This document shows positions 16,090 through 25,069 of a stretch of 64,000 nt of DNA, piece after piece (within the stretch, counting starts at the first letter, position 1; each line of letters begins with the position of its first letter). Under the pieces are notes generated by a model. It was not told the DNA's origin. It did no database searches and saw only the letters and a program-made list of their open reading frames with translations. This DNA comes from Methylomonas sp. LL1 (GTDB lineage: Bacteria; Pseudomonadota; Gammaproteobacteria; Methylococcales; Methylomonadaceae): contig NZ_CP064653.1 in assembly GCF_015711015.1 (NCBI RefSeq), forward strand, positions 3,968,001 to 4,032,000. Direction: 5' to 3'. A program made the translations under genes and the position numbers.

Positions 16090-17100
16090 TTAAATTTTCA
16101 CCAGTTGTCCGGTTGCGGCCGATTCCAGTGCGGCCACGATTATCCGGCAATTTCCGCGGGCATCGTCCAGCGACAATCGCGGCTCTTTGCCTCGCAGCAC
16201 GCAGTCACTGAAATGTTCGATTTCCAAATTAAAATGATTCGAGGCCGGCAGGCGTTCCTCGCACTGGCGACCGTCTTCGGTCCACCAGGAAATGACCGGC
16301 ACGTCGCCCGGTAATTGCCAGACCACATGGCATTTCAAACCGCCCTGAGTGCCGACGATTTCGTATTCGCAGCGGCGGGCGCGTTCGAAGCTGAAATCGA
16401 ATTGGGCGAATCTGCCGTCGCCATAATCCAGTATGCCGCTGGTGGAAACATCCGCCCCGCTTTCCACGAACTTGGCCATAGCGGTAACCGCCAACGGCAT
16501 CTGATCGAAAAACATTCCGAGCGAATGAATCGCGTAACAACCGATGTCCCACATCGCGCCGCCGCCGCGTTCGACATTCTCGGCCAACCGGTACATGCGC
16601 GCCGGCCGCATCATGAACGAATAGCTTGCCCGCACCGAACGGATTTCACCAATTAGGCCTGAATTTAATATCTCCATCACCCGCGCATGCTGGGGATGAA
16701 AGCGGTACATAAAGCCTTCCATCACCGTGACTTTGTAACGGCGGGCGGCGGTTTCGATGGCGTCGATGTCGGTCACGGTCAAGGCCATCGGTTTTTCGAC
16801 CAGCACATGTTTACGATGGGCGATGGCGCGCAAGGCCCATTCAGCGTGTTCGCCATTGGCCATCGGCAGATAAACCGCTTGTATATCCGGGTTGGTCAGC
16901 AGCGCATCGGGATCGTCGTAAGCATGGATGCCGGGATGGCAGGGGGCGTATTTCTTCAGGGTTTCCGCCGCCGCGCCGGGCCGGCGGCTGGCAATTGCCA
17001 CCAGTTCGGCGTTTGACGCTTCCACAATGGCCGGCAACAACCGTTCGTTGACGCGTGCCGCGCCCAAAATACCCCAGCGTAATTTGGCTTGATGGTTCAT
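16090..17100 (-). CDS. Gfo/Idh/MocA family oxidoreductase
   Basis: 336 residues from the ATG with AGGAGATT upstream; a 16-codon longer start lacks a ribosome site. The N-terminal Rossmann domain (WGILGAARVNERLLPAI) binds NAD(P). The EKPMALT motif near residue 97 carries the conserved lysine, and GGGAMWDIGCYAIHSL around 175 matches the C-terminal substrate domain with its catalytic His. Substrate is unknown: members reduce or oxidise sugars, inositols or biliverdin. It follows the ydbH operon region but has no obvious metabolic neighbours. Confidence 0.85.
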   Translation of the reverse strand: MNHQAKLRWGILGAARVNERLLPAIVEASNAELVAIASRRPGAAAETLKKYAPCHPGIHAYDDPDALLTNPDIQAVYLPMANGEHAEWALRAIAHRKHVLVEKPMALTVTDIDAIETAARRYKVTVMEGFMYRFHPQHARVMEILNSGLIGEIRSVRASYSFMMRPARMYRLAENVERGGGAMWDIGCYAIHSLGMFFDQMPLAVTAMAKFVESGADVSTSGILDYGDGRFAQFDFSFERARRCEYEIVGTQGGLKCHVVWQLPGDVPVISWWTEDGRQCEERLPASNHFNLEIEHFSDCVLRGKEPRLSLDDARGNCRIIVAALESAATGQLVKI

Positions 17101-17387
17101 GACGGTAATCTCCTGCTTGTTATAAGAATTGTCCAGCTGAGTTTGCAACCTTGTTTGGATCGAGTCAAACCTAAACGCTAGAGTTGTCGTATCGCATGTT
17201 TGAAAGAAGGCATGATAAAGGTGGCGGAGTGGGCGCGGGGGCTGGCGCTAGGCATTAGCCAGCGGTTTAGCCACGCGGGATGAGGCGGGCACCAATGGTG
17301 AATTTTCCGCAATCGGGAACGTAACTTGTTGGGGGTAAGTTGTTTTTGAGAAAGCTTGTGCCCATTGCCGATGCCAAAACTCTCGTT

Positions 17388-17470
17388 GTTCGAGCGGAGT
17401 CGAGGCAAGCAGTTGACGTCGACTACTTCGGCTTCGCTCGGCACAATTCTGCTCAGTCAACGACAGTTTT
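17388..17470. repeat. Imperfect inverted-repeat element downstream of cobD
   Basis: CGAGCGGAGTCGA is mirrored by TTCGGCTTCGCTCG some 30 bp later, with nested TTGAC/GTCAA arms, giving a potential cruciform. The TTCGGCTTCGCTCGG wording is typical of REP-like intergenic repeats. It may end the B12 operon transcript. Only one copy was noticed in this window. Confidence 0.35.
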
Positions 17471-18538
17471 TTTCGATGGGGTAAATTCATTGGCATAAAT
17501 CACTTTAAGTTGTGCCGAATTGAGTTCGCCAATTTTGGCCTGAGCCAGTAATTGTTTGATCTTGGGATGTGCCAACGCTTGTGTTAGCCGCTGCCAAGCT
17601 AACTCGTCTTTCGGTAAGCCGAAACGCAAGCTGGCGGGGGTGGTGAATAAGCGCGTCAGGATGCCCTGTTGCGCCAGCAAGTCATGCAGAATGACGGCGG
17701 TATCGGTTTTCAACCATTGGAATAAGTCACAGCCACCCTGGGGCGGCCAGCCGCTGTCGGCCAGCAAATTCCCAAGGCGTTGGCCTTGCTGTTTCAATGC
17801 AGCCGCTGCGTGCCGCTGCCAGTCCGTGTCGGATAGTGCTTGGGTCGCCACGTACCGTCCCGGATGGCTGATGGGCCACGGTCCCAGCTGTTCCGCAAGG
17901 TATTGCAATAACTCTTGCTCGGCAATCACAAAACCGCAGCGTATGCCGGCCAGGCCAAAAAATTTACCTATCGAGCGCAATACGATCAATCCCGGCCTGA
18001 CCGGTAATGGCGATAAGCTGTGTTCCGACGTGCCGTCCATGAAGGCTTCATCGACGATCAACCAGCCGCCCCGAACACTCAATTGCGCATGCCACTGCAG
18101 CAATTGCCGGCGCCGCCAGCGCTGCCCGGTGGGATTATTGGGATTGATCACGATCAGCACGTCCAGATCGTCCAATTGCCCGGTAATGTTGGCCGCATCG
18201 ACAATCACCAGCTGGTGGCCGGCTTTGCGCCAGCTCTCGGCATGCTCGGCGTAGGCCGGATGCAACACGCCGACCCGGCAAGCCTGTCTTAACAACGGTA
18301 GAGTTTGAATCGCGGCCTGAGAGCCCGCTACCGCCAGCAGGGACGGATTTTGATAGTAGGCTTGGGCCGCGGCTAACAAGCCGTCATCGTCTTCGGGTAA
18401 GCGCTGCCAATATTCGGCGGGCACGGGCGGTACCGGCCAGCCATTGGGGTTGATGCCTGTCGACAAATCCAGCCAGTTGGACAGTGGAATGCCGTATCGG
18501 TTTGCGGCTTGCCGTAGGCGTCCGCCGTGCTCAAGCAA
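17453..18538 (-). CDS. cobD: L-threonine-O-3-phosphate decarboxylase / class I-II aminotransferase fold
   Basis: 361 residues, PLP-dependent fold type I. Start HGGRLRQAANRYG and LDLSTGINPNGWP are signatures of CobD/CobC of cobalamin synthesis. NPNNPTGQ, VDEAFMD and SIGKFFGLAGIRCGF (PLP lysine in the last) follow in order. It makes (R)-1-amino-2-propanol phosphate, the nucleotide-loop linker attached by CbiB. It overlaps cbiB by 8 bp, and the B12 riboswitch lies at the operon head. The last about 25 residues (KVIYANEFTPSKK) look unlike the family and may be a read-on tail. Confidence 0.88.
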   Translation of the reverse strand: MLEHGGRLRQAANRYGIPLSNWLDLSTGINPNGWPVPPVPAEYWQRLPEDDDGLLAAAQAYYQNPSLLAVAGSQAAIQTLPLLRQACRVGVLHPAYAEHAESWRKAGHQLVIVDAANITGQLDDLDVLIVINPNNPTGQRWRRRQLLQWHAQLSVRGGWLIVDEAFMDGTSEHSLSPLPVRPGLIVLRSIGKFFGLAGIRCGFVIAEQELLQYLAEQLGPWPISHPGRYVATQALSDTDWQRHAAAALKQQGQRLGNLLADSGWPPQGGCDLFQWLKTDTAVILHDLLAQQGILTRLFTTPASLRFGLPKDELAWQRLTQALAHPKIKQLLAQAKIGELNSAQLKVIYANEFTPSKKTVVD

Positions 18539-19448
18539 GCAAATCTCCCAGGCCGATCACAATCAGCCATAAAAATAATGTGCGGTACATCAGTGCGCAG
18601 GCTCGGGCAATGTCGGCGTCTTCCGGAACTTGGTCGCCGCCGAACCAAGGTTTTTGCTTGATTCGACCGTGATAAACGGCCGGGCCGCCCAGTTGCAGAT
18701 TCAATGCGCCACCACCGGCGGTCATTACCGGGCCCGCGTTGGGGCTGTCCAATAGGTGTGCCTGGGTGCGCCAGGCGGTTAAGGCCTTGGCGGTATGGCC
18801 CAGCAAGACATAGCTGAGCGCGGTCAAGCGGGCCGGAATCCAGTTCAACAGATCATCTAAACGGGCCGCCGCCCAGCCGAAGTGCCGGTAACGCGCATTT
18901 TTGTAACCCCACATCGCATCCAGGGTATTGCCGAGCCGGTACAACAGGGCGCCGATTGGACCCAGTAATATAAACCAGAACAGCGGCGCGAAAACCGCGT
19001 CAGCGCCGTTTTCCAGCACCGATTCTATGCTTGCGCGCCGCGTATCGTCCGCAGTCATGTGTTCGGTCTGGCGGCTGACGATGTAACCGACCCTTTGCCG
19101 AGCCAACGGCAAGTTTCCATCATCCAACGCATCGAATACGGCAATGGCGTGTTGTTCCAAACTACGGGCGGCGATGCAGAAATACAGAATGGCGACGCTG
19201 ATTACGGCCTGCGGCACCGATAAGCGGGGAAGTAATGGCAGCCAAATCAGGCATGGTATTAGCGCGCATAGCAAGGCGGCGATACCGGCGGTTCGTTGCC
19301 GGTTTTCCGAATCAGCCGGCTTGAGCAGTCGATGTTCCAGATAGCCGGCCCAGCGGCCGAACTTGACCAGCGGATGATAAGTGGCGCGCGGCTCGCCCAG
19401 CCAATGGTCGAGCAATAGCGCCAGAACGACAGTCAGGGTAAGTGTCAT
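18531..19448 (-). CDS. cbiB: Adenosylcobinamide-phosphate synthase CbiB
   Basis: 305 residues, integral membrane. The family start LLLDHWLGEP...YHPLVKFGRW is clear, followed by RQRVGYIVSRQT and ESVLENGADAVFAPLFW (conserved acidic/asparagine loop) and a C-terminal GGxLN-like AGGGALNLQLGG. CbiB joins aminopropanol (phosphate) to adenosylcobyric acid. Its coupling with cobD in an overlapping pair matches their successive steps. Only the late steps are encoded here, so corrin is either imported (btuB/btuM) or made elsewhere. Confidence 0.92.
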   Translation of the reverse strand: MTLTLTVVLALLLDHWLGEPRATYHPLVKFGRWAGYLEHRLLKPADSENRQRTAGIAALLCALIPCLIWLPLLPRLSVPQAVISVAILYFCIAARSLEQHAIAVFDALDDGNLPLARQRVGYIVSRQTEHMTADDTRRASIESVLENGADAVFAPLFWFILLGPIGALLYRLGNTLDAMWGYKNARYRHFGWAAARLDDLLNWIPARLTALSYVLLGHTAKALTAWRTQAHLLDSPNAGPVMTAGGGALNLQLGGPAVYHGRIKQKPWFGGDQVPEDADIARACALMYRTLFLWLIVIGLGDLLA

Positions 19449-19541
19449 GCGGTGCGAGAGTCTAGCGAGCGGCCGAGTTGGGGATTGGGTTGAGAATATC
19501 CGGGGCGAATCAATCGCCCCGGATCCAATGGTCGCGCGGAC

Positions 19542-20117
19542 TTAAACCGCTGCGCGAGTGATTTTGCCGGCTAGCAAGGCCTTGGCCGCCGCAATCAAAC
19601 CGAAAATCGCCACGCCATAGATTACCGTCGAAGTCAGATAAGACGGATAGTACATCGCGACGCGTTCGATATATTGGGCCCATGAACCGTTGGGATAACG
19701 GCCCGACAGCCAATAAAAACTGCCGTTGGAAAACAGAAACGCCAGCGAGGTGGAAACCACCAGCGCGGCAAATTGTTGAGCCGCGTTAAGCAAACTTAAA
19801 CGATCGAACTGCCGGCACCATTTGCCGCCTAGCCACATCGAGCCGTAACTGGCGATCAGAAACACATAGGCTTTGGATACGCAATAATCGCTGACGCCGA
19901 GCTTGGTGATGGCCAGGTAATCGATCAGGCCGGCTTCCAATAGCAGCGTTGCGAACAAATAGCGGCCACCCAGCCACAGGCCGGCCAGGAAAAATATCGC
20001 TAGAGAAGCATCCGGCAAGGCGAACGGCGTCCCGAAATGATGGAAGCGGGTGGCGGCCATCAGCGCCATCAGCGCAACCGCGCCGGGTTTAACAGCTAAG
20101 GTGGATTTATTGATCAT
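19542..20117 (-). CDS. btuM: Cobalamin transporter BtuM (solitary ECF-type S component)
   Basis: 191 residues from the ATG with TTGGAGCAACAAC upstream; a longer frame reaching into btuB is unlikely. About six membrane helices. The block TKLGVSDYCVSKAYVF contains Cys79, which corresponds by position and context to the cobalt-coordinating cysteine (Cys80) of Thiobacillus denitrificans BtuM. That protein takes up and decyanates cobalamin without an ECF module. Position 16 bp after btuB under a B12 riboswitch strongly supports the role. The family assignment is from memory of motifs. Confidence 0.8.
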   Translation of the reverse strand: MINKSTLAVKPGAVALMALMAATRFHHFGTPFALPDASLAIFFLAGLWLGGRYLFATLLLEAGLIDYLAITKLGVSDYCVSKAYVFLIASYGSMWLGGKWCRQFDRLSLLNAAQQFAALVVSTSLAFLFSNGSFYWLSGRYPNGSWAQYIERVAMYYPSYLTSTVIYGVAIFGLIAAAKALLAGKITRAAV

Positions 20118-20133
20118 GTTGTTGCTCCAAGGA

Positions 20134-21942
20134 TCAGTTGTTGTAGTGAATGGAAAAGAAAAAATTACGCCCGGCATTGTTGTAAGTATCGACGGTTTCA
20201 TAGTCCTTATCCAGCAGATTATTCAGTTTGGCGCTGAGCATCCAGTGTTTGTCGATGTGGTATGCGGTGCGCAAATCAACGGTGACGAAGCCATCGACTT
20301 CGATCCGGTTGGCGCGGTCATCGAAGCGGTTGCCCTGGGCCAGTACATGGGCTCCCAGATCGAAATCGCCAAACGCCCTGGACAAATCATAGGACAGGGT
20401 TTGTTCGGCTCGGCGCGCCAGGCGCAGATTAGTGACTCTATCTCGGGGGCTCAGCATCGCCATGTTCAAGGTATTTCTCCAGCCCAGTATTTGGCTGGAC
20501 AACTCGGCCTCGATGCCGTCGATTTGGGCTTTATCCAGGTTTTCGACCGGAAAAATCGCGATCAAATCATCGATATTGGTATGGTAAGCCCGAATTTCCC
20601 AGCTTGCCCAATCATGATTGCCGGCAATGCCGGCCTCGAAGCTGGTGGATGTTTCCGCTTGCAGATCCGGATTGCCGTAATTGGGGAAATACAGCTGATT
20701 AAATGTCGGCGCCTTGAAGGCATTACCGAAACTGGCGAAGGCACTGAGTCCGTAGTCCCAATTATAACGCCATCCAACGTTACCGGTGACGCTATCGCCA
20801 AAGGCTTCGTTTTCATCCCAGCGCACGGAGGCATTCAGGAAATGGCTATCGAATATCCGGCTATGTAATTCGCCGAAGACGCCGACGTCATAGCGCGAGG
20901 ATTCGTTGTAGCGAGTGGAACTTTGTATTTCATCGACTCGGTAATCGGTTCCCAGGGTCAACTGATGATCGGCCGCCAGTGTGATCTGATTCAACCAGGT
21001 GGCATTCCAGCGCGTAGTGTTGAATCGGCTGTAGAACAAGCCGTTAGGCCGGAAATTGTCGTTTTCGTCTTGAGTTTGGCCGAAGCGCAGGGTTGAGCGC
21101 CAATTGTCCAGAATGTCGAAGCTACCGGATGTACCCACCACTTGGTTGACGAAGTCGGTTTTATTGGGTGTGCCATCGAATTCGGTCTTGCCGAATGAAC
21201 GCATGAAGAACGCTTCGATTTCGGCGTTGTTGTCGAAACGGTGGCCGACTCGGGCGTTCAGGCCGGTATTGTAGTAGCCGTCGCGGTCGGGATCATTGAC
21301 GCCCGGTGCCGGCCGGCGGGCATCGAAGCCCTGGCTATTAATGTGCGAGGCGCCCAGGCTATACCAACTGTTTTGCCACTTGCCGCTGACGGTGCCGGCC
21401 GTGTTAAAGGTGTCATAAGAGCCGGCGCCGGCATCCAACGTGATGCTGGGCTGGTCTTTTTGCGCGCCCTTGCGGGTAAAAATCTGAATTACGCCGCCGA
21501 TGGCCTCCGAGCCGTACAAGCTGGATTGTGGACCTCTGATGATTTCGACCCGCTCGATTTGCTCGATCGGAATGAACTGAAACGCGCTGGTGCCGGATGT
21601 GGCCGAACCGGCCTTGATGCCGTCAATCAGCACTAAAACGTGATCCGAGTTGGTGCCGCGCATGAAGATACTGGTTTGCTTGCCGTAACCGCCGTTTTCG
21701 GTAACATCGATACCGGGCGCGGTTTTTAATAAATCCGGCAAAGTCCTGACTTGCAACTGCTCGATATCTTCACGGTTGAAAACGGTGGTCGCGGTGGCCA
21801 GTTGGTTCCTGACTGTTTCGGTGCGGGTTGCCGTTACCACTGTTTCGGGAAGATTGGCGGCTTCATCGTTGCCGGCCGCCTGAGTCGATAAAGAGGCGCC
21901 GACAGCCGTCAGCAGCATGGATAGGAATAAATTTTTTTGCAT
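20134..21942 (-). CDS. btuB: TonB-dependent vitamin B12 outer-membrane receptor BtuB
   Basis: 602 residues from the ATG with AGAGGACAAC upstream; a GTG 18 bp earlier is less likely. A signal peptide (LFLSMLLTAVGASLSTQA) is followed by the TonB box ETVVTATRT and the plug domain (LPDLLKTAPGIDV, IFMRGTNSDHVLVLIDGIK, IEIIRGPQSSLYGSEAIGGVI). A 22-strand barrel ends in the aromatic-terminated strand NFFFSIHYNN. The plug wording is BtuB-like rather than siderophore-receptor-like, and the cobalamin riboswitch 126 nt upstream confirms the substrate class. It is the first gene of the btuB-btuM-cbiB-cobD operon. Confidence 0.92.
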   Translation of the reverse strand: MQKNLFLSMLLTAVGASLSTQAAGNDEAANLPETVVTATRTETVRNQLATATTVFNREDIEQLQVRTLPDLLKTAPGIDVTENGGYGKQTSIFMRGTNSDHVLVLIDGIKAGSATSGTSAFQFIPIEQIERVEIIRGPQSSLYGSEAIGGVIQIFTRKGAQKDQPSITLDAGAGSYDTFNTAGTVSGKWQNSWYSLGASHINSQGFDARRPAPGVNDPDRDGYYNTGLNARVGHRFDNNAEIEAFFMRSFGKTEFDGTPNKTDFVNQVVGTSGSFDILDNWRSTLRFGQTQDENDNFRPNGLFYSRFNTTRWNATWLNQITLAADHQLTLGTDYRVDEIQSSTRYNESSRYDVGVFGELHSRIFDSHFLNASVRWDENEAFGDSVTGNVGWRYNWDYGLSAFASFGNAFKAPTFNQLYFPNYGNPDLQAETSTSFEAGIAGNHDWASWEIRAYHTNIDDLIAIFPVENLDKAQIDGIEAELSSQILGWRNTLNMAMLSPRDRVTNLRLARRAEQTLSYDLSRAFGDFDLGAHVLAQGNRFDDRANRIEVDGFVTVDLRTAYHIDKHWMLSAKLNNLLDKDYETVDTYNNAGRNFFFSIHYNN

Positions 21943-22067
21943 GTTGTCCTCTGCGCCCACCGCGCATCAGGGTAAATATACGACAGAGGAATAAACGGCA
22001 AACGAAAAAGACGGAGGCAGGCTCTGACCATTCCGTGAACAGCCCTCCGCTGTCTCGAATGATCTTC

Positions 22068-22262
22068 CTGGCCAGTCTCCGGGCTTATAAGTGGCGGGTT
22101 GCCTGAGTTGCGGCCTTCCCATGCAAACGCACAGTGGCTTTGAACGCAGCTCTTTACTTATCTACCGTTGCGGGGGCAGCGTCGGCTTGGGTGGCTTGTT
22201 AGTAAGACACCGCACCGACTTCCTGTTTAAGCCGGATCAAAGGTTCTGAACCGGACACCTGA
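22068..22262 (-). promoter_or_regulatory. Cobalamin (AdoCbl) riboswitch
   Basis: On the minus strand the element begins AGGTGTCCGGTTCAGAACC, contains GCCACCC and GCCCCCGCAACGGTA, then the B12 box AAGCCACTGTGCG with GCATGGGAAGG. It closes with CCCGGAGACTGGCC. All conserved blocks appear in the right order, spanning about 195 nt. It lies in the leader of btuB, so the whole uptake/assembly operon should be repressed when adenosylcobalamin is plentiful. Confidence 0.95.
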
Positions 22263-22486
22263 AAGAGGGACGACGATTTTAGGTATTTAGGCCGAAGAAG
22301 ACAAGCTTAATCTCCGCCCGCCGGCAAAAACAACCATCAGTTCGGCCAATTCCGGGCAGTCCATCTTCGATGGGTTAACTTTGCCTCAAGTTTGGGCATA
22401 GGCTTGCCCTCGCTCGGGCTTGGGAGGCTTGCCATAATCGAATGTATGGCTTCATTCTTATCCCGCCGGTTTGGCAAAATCCCCGG
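22263..22486. other. Intergenic region between btuB riboswitch and ATP-grasp operon
   Basis: 224 bp between the divergent leaders. No open frame or clear promoter for btuB was assigned. The region holds a G/C-rich run of short inverted words (GCTTGCCCTCGCTCGGGCTTGG) without obvious function. Confidence 0.4.
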
Positions 22487-22525
22487 TTTGGTGCGGATGC
22501 ACTGAGCTCTACGCCTATTTGGTGC
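22487..22525 (+). promoter_or_regulatory. Possible NtrC-type activator half-sites
   Basis: Two TTTGGTGC words (22487-22494 and 22518-22525) lie 31 bp apart, i.e. on the same DNA face, 75 and 44 bp upstream of the predicted sigma-54 promoter's -24 box. Each equals a GCACCAAA half-site of the NtrC consensus on the other strand; no complete palindrome was seen. Confidence 0.35.
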
Positions 22526-22568
22526 AATAATGGCTTACCCGGTCGCGCGTTTCGCCGTTTCAGACTAA

Positions 22569-22584
22569 TGGCATGTCTCTTGCA
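22569..22584 (+). promoter_or_regulatory. Predicted sigma-54 promoter of the ATP-grasp/Anbu operon
   Basis: TGGCATGTCTCTTGCA matches the consensus TGGCACG-N4-TTGCW at all conserved positions but one, with exact -24/-12 spacing. The start would be near 22596, giving a 26-nt leader to the ATG at 22622. Control by an enhancer-binding protein such as NtrC is inferred from upstream GGTGC half-sites. Confidence 0.6.
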
Positions 22585-22621
22585 GTAGACTAACTATAAA
22601 CCCCATACCAGCAGGCCATCG

Positions 22622-24049
22622 ATGAGTACCCAGCCTACCAAGACTTTCTTTAACGAAATGCACGCAGACGATGGTGTGGTGCGTGATATTTATCAACCTT
22701 ATGCCAGTTGGCTGGCGCAATTACCGGAAGGCACCATGGAGCGCAAAAGCGCGGAGGCGGAACTATTGTTTCGGCGTCTGGGCATCACCTTCGCGGTCTA
22801 CGGCGAAACCGCCGGCTCCGAGCGCTTGATTCCGTTCGATATCGTGCCGCGTATTTTTGGCGCGGCGGAGTGGCGTCGTTTGGAGTTGGGCATTAAGCAG
22901 AGGGTGCGGGCGTTGAATGCCTTTTTGCACGATATTTATCACGACCGGGAAATCATTAAGGCGGGCGTGATCGGTGAACGCCAGATATTGGATAACGTTT
23001 TGTACCGCAAGGAAATGCAGGGCGTCGATCTACCGAATCAGGTCTATGCTCATATTGCAGGTATCGATCTGGTGCGGGTGGCGGAAAACGATTTTTATGT
23101 GCTGGAAGACAATCTGCGCACGCCGTCCGGCGTGTCCTACATGCTGGAAAATCGCAACACCATGATGCGCTTGTTTCCAGAGTTGTTTGCCAATCATACG
23201 GTCGAACCGGTCGAGCATTATCCGCAAATGCTGTTGGATACCCTGCGCGAGTCAGCGCCGGTGCATGTCTCCGATCCGACTATTGTGGTGATGACGCCCG
23301 GTGCCTATAACAGCGCCTATTTCGAGCACGCCTTTCTGGCTAGCCAAATGGGAGTGGAGTTGGTTGAAGGTCAGGACTTGTTCGTACATCAGCAAAAGGT
23401 TTACATGTACACCACCGAAGGTCCGCAGCAGGTGCATGTGATTTATCGCCGGGTTGACGACGATTTTCTCGACCCGCTGGCATTCCGGCCGGATTCCGCC
23501 TTGGGCGTGCCGGGCTTGCTCGGTGCCTATTGCAGCGGCAATGTTTCCTTGGCCAATGGCGTTGGTACCGGCGTGGCGGACGATAAGTCCACTTATCTGT
23601 ACGTGCCGGAGATGATTCGTTTTTATCTGGGCGAGGCGCCGTTGCTATCGAACGTGCCGACCTGGCGCTTGAGCGAGAGCGAGGATTTGAAATACGTGTT
23701 GGCGCATTTGCCGGAACTGGTAGTCAAGGAAGTGCAAGGTTCGGGCGGTTACGGTATGTTGGTCGGGCCGACCAGCTCGCAAACCGAGATCGAGGCATAC
23801 AAACAACGCATCCTGGCCGAGCCTTCCAACTTCATCGCCCAGCCCACGTTGGCGCTGTCGGCTTGTCCGACCATGGTGGAGTCCGGTGTCGCGCCGCGCC
23901 ATGTCGACTTGCGGCCCTTCGTGCTGTCCGGCAAGGAGATAAGATTGGTGCCGGGCGGCTTGACCCGGGTGGCATTGCGCGAAGGTTCGTTGGTGGTCAA
24001 TTCCTCGCAAGGCGGCGGCACTAAAGATACATGGGTATTGGAGGATTAG
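22622..24049 (+). CDS. Circularly permuted ATP-grasp type 2 protein (DUF404/DUF407)
   Basis: 475 residues. The family pattern is clear: GAAEWRRLELGIKQRVRALNAFLHDIYHD, the central EDNLRTPSGVSYMLENR, and the glycine-rich ATP-binding loop VKEVQGSGGYGM near 367-380. The C-terminus is RPFVLSGKEIRLVPGGLTRVALREGSLVVNSSQGGG. This family is predicted to be an amidoligase that builds or attaches peptides. It is followed after 3 bp by the alpha-E gene, then by Anbu and a transglutaminase, the conserved bacterial gene neighbourhood for this family. The actual product is not established. Confidence 0.92.
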   Translation: MSTQPTKTFFNEMHADDGVVRDIYQPYASWLAQLPEGTMERKSAEAELLFRRLGITFAVYGETAGSERLIPFDIVPRIFGAAEWRRLELGIKQRVRALNAFLHDIYHDREIIKAGVIGERQILDNVLYRKEMQGVDLPNQVYAHIAGIDLVRVAENDFYVLEDNLRTPSGVSYMLENRNTMMRLFPELFANHTVEPVEHYPQMLLDTLRESAPVHVSDPTIVVMTPGAYNSAYFEHAFLASQMGVELVEGQDLFVHQQKVYMYTTEGPQQVHVIYRRVDDDFLDPLAFRPDSALGVPGLLGAYCSGNVSLANGVGTGVADDKSTYLYVPEMIRFYLGEAPLLSNVPTWRLSESEDLKYVLAHLPELVVKEVQGSGGYGMLVGPTSSQTEIEAYKQRILAEPSNFIAQPTLALSACPTMVESGVAPRHVDLRPFVLSGKEIRLVPGGLTRVALREGSLVVNSSQGGGTKDTWVLED

Positions 24050-24052
24050 AAT

Positions 24053-25045
24053 ATGCTGGCACGCACCGCTGATAATTTATTCTGGATGGCGCGGCATATC
24101 GAGCGCGCCGAAAACACCGCGCGGGTGTTGGATGTGGCGCATCGCTCGGCCTTGCTGCCGCTGGACATTGAAGGCGCCGAAGCATACCTGTGGTATGCGC
24201 CGCTCAACATCACCGGCTGTGCCGGCAGTTATGAAGTCAAATACGGCTTGGCCCGGGCCGACGCGGTTACAAAATATATGGCGTTGGATCCCGACAATCC
24301 CTCCAGCATTTATAGCTGCCTGAAACTGGCGCGCGAGAATGCGCGGGCGGTGCGCGGGGCGATTACCTCGGAAATGTGGGAGGTGATCAATGCTACCTGG
24401 CTGGAGCTGACCCGGTTGTCGCGCAACATGAAAGTCGAAAAATGCCCGGATTTTTTCGATTGGGTCAAGGACAGGTCGCACATGTTTCGCGGCGTGACCT
24501 TGGGGACCATACACAAGGATATTGCCCTCAGTTTCATCAAGCTCGGCACTTTTTTGGAGCGGGCCGACAATACCGCGCGCATACTGGACGTCAAATATCA
24601 CATTCTGCTGCCCAGCGTGAACGATGTCGGCGGTGCCGCCGATTACTACCAATGGGGTTCCGTATTGAGATCGGTCAGTGCCTTTGAAGCTTATCGCAAG
24701 ATTTATCGGGATGTGATTTCGCCGTTACGCGTCGCTGAATTGCTGATATTGCGCGACGACATGCCGCGATCCCTGCATGCCTGCATGAACGAAGTCGAAG
24801 CCGCATTATTGGATATCAATGGTATGTCCGGCCGGGAAGCGCGTCGTAAGGCTGGCGAACAGCATGCGGCCCTGCATTTCGGTTTGATAGAGGATGTGTT
24901 CGCCCAGGGCTTGCACGAATATCTAACCGATTTTCTGAAACACACGGCCTTGTTGGGACGTGAAATCCGCGATGCCTACATGTCGCGCCGCGATCATATT
25001 GAACCGATGCCGCTAGTGCGCAGAACCGCATTACAAATGCAATAG
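24053..25045 (+). CDS. Alpha-E domain protein (DUF403)
   Basis: 330 residues, nearly all helical. It starts MLARTADNLFWMARHIERAENTARVLDV, the hallmark of the alpha-E family. A second copy of the pattern (FIKLGTFLERADNTARILDVKYH) near residue 165 shows the internal repeat. It probably partners the ATP-grasp enzyme next to it; fused versions of the two occur in other bacteria. The ribosome site GGAGG lies inside the end of the previous gene. Biochemical role is unknown. Confidence 0.9.
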   Translation: MLARTADNLFWMARHIERAENTARVLDVAHRSALLPLDIEGAEAYLWYAPLNITGCAGSYEVKYGLARADAVTKYMALDPDNPSSIYSCLKLARENARAVRGAITSEMWEVINATWLELTRLSRNMKVEKCPDFFDWVKDRSHMFRGVTLGTIHKDIALSFIKLGTFLERADNTARILDVKYHILLPSVNDVGGAADYYQWGSVLRSVSAFEAYRKIYRDVISPLRVAELLILRDDMPRSLHACMNEVEAALLDINGMSGREARRKAGEQHAALHFGLIEDVFAQGLHEYLTDFLKHTALLGREIRDAYMSRRDHIEPMPLVRRTALQMQ

Positions 25046-25069
25046 CCTCGCCAACCCATTGAATCCGCC

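Noticed and set aside
20050-20868. 272-codon plus-strand frame antisense to btuM/btuB
   Set aside because: Shadow of btuB barrel sequence; no family features.
22263-22486. Second riboswitch between btuB and the ATP-grasp operon
   Set aside because: Only short inverted words are present; conserved riboswitch blocks end at 22262.
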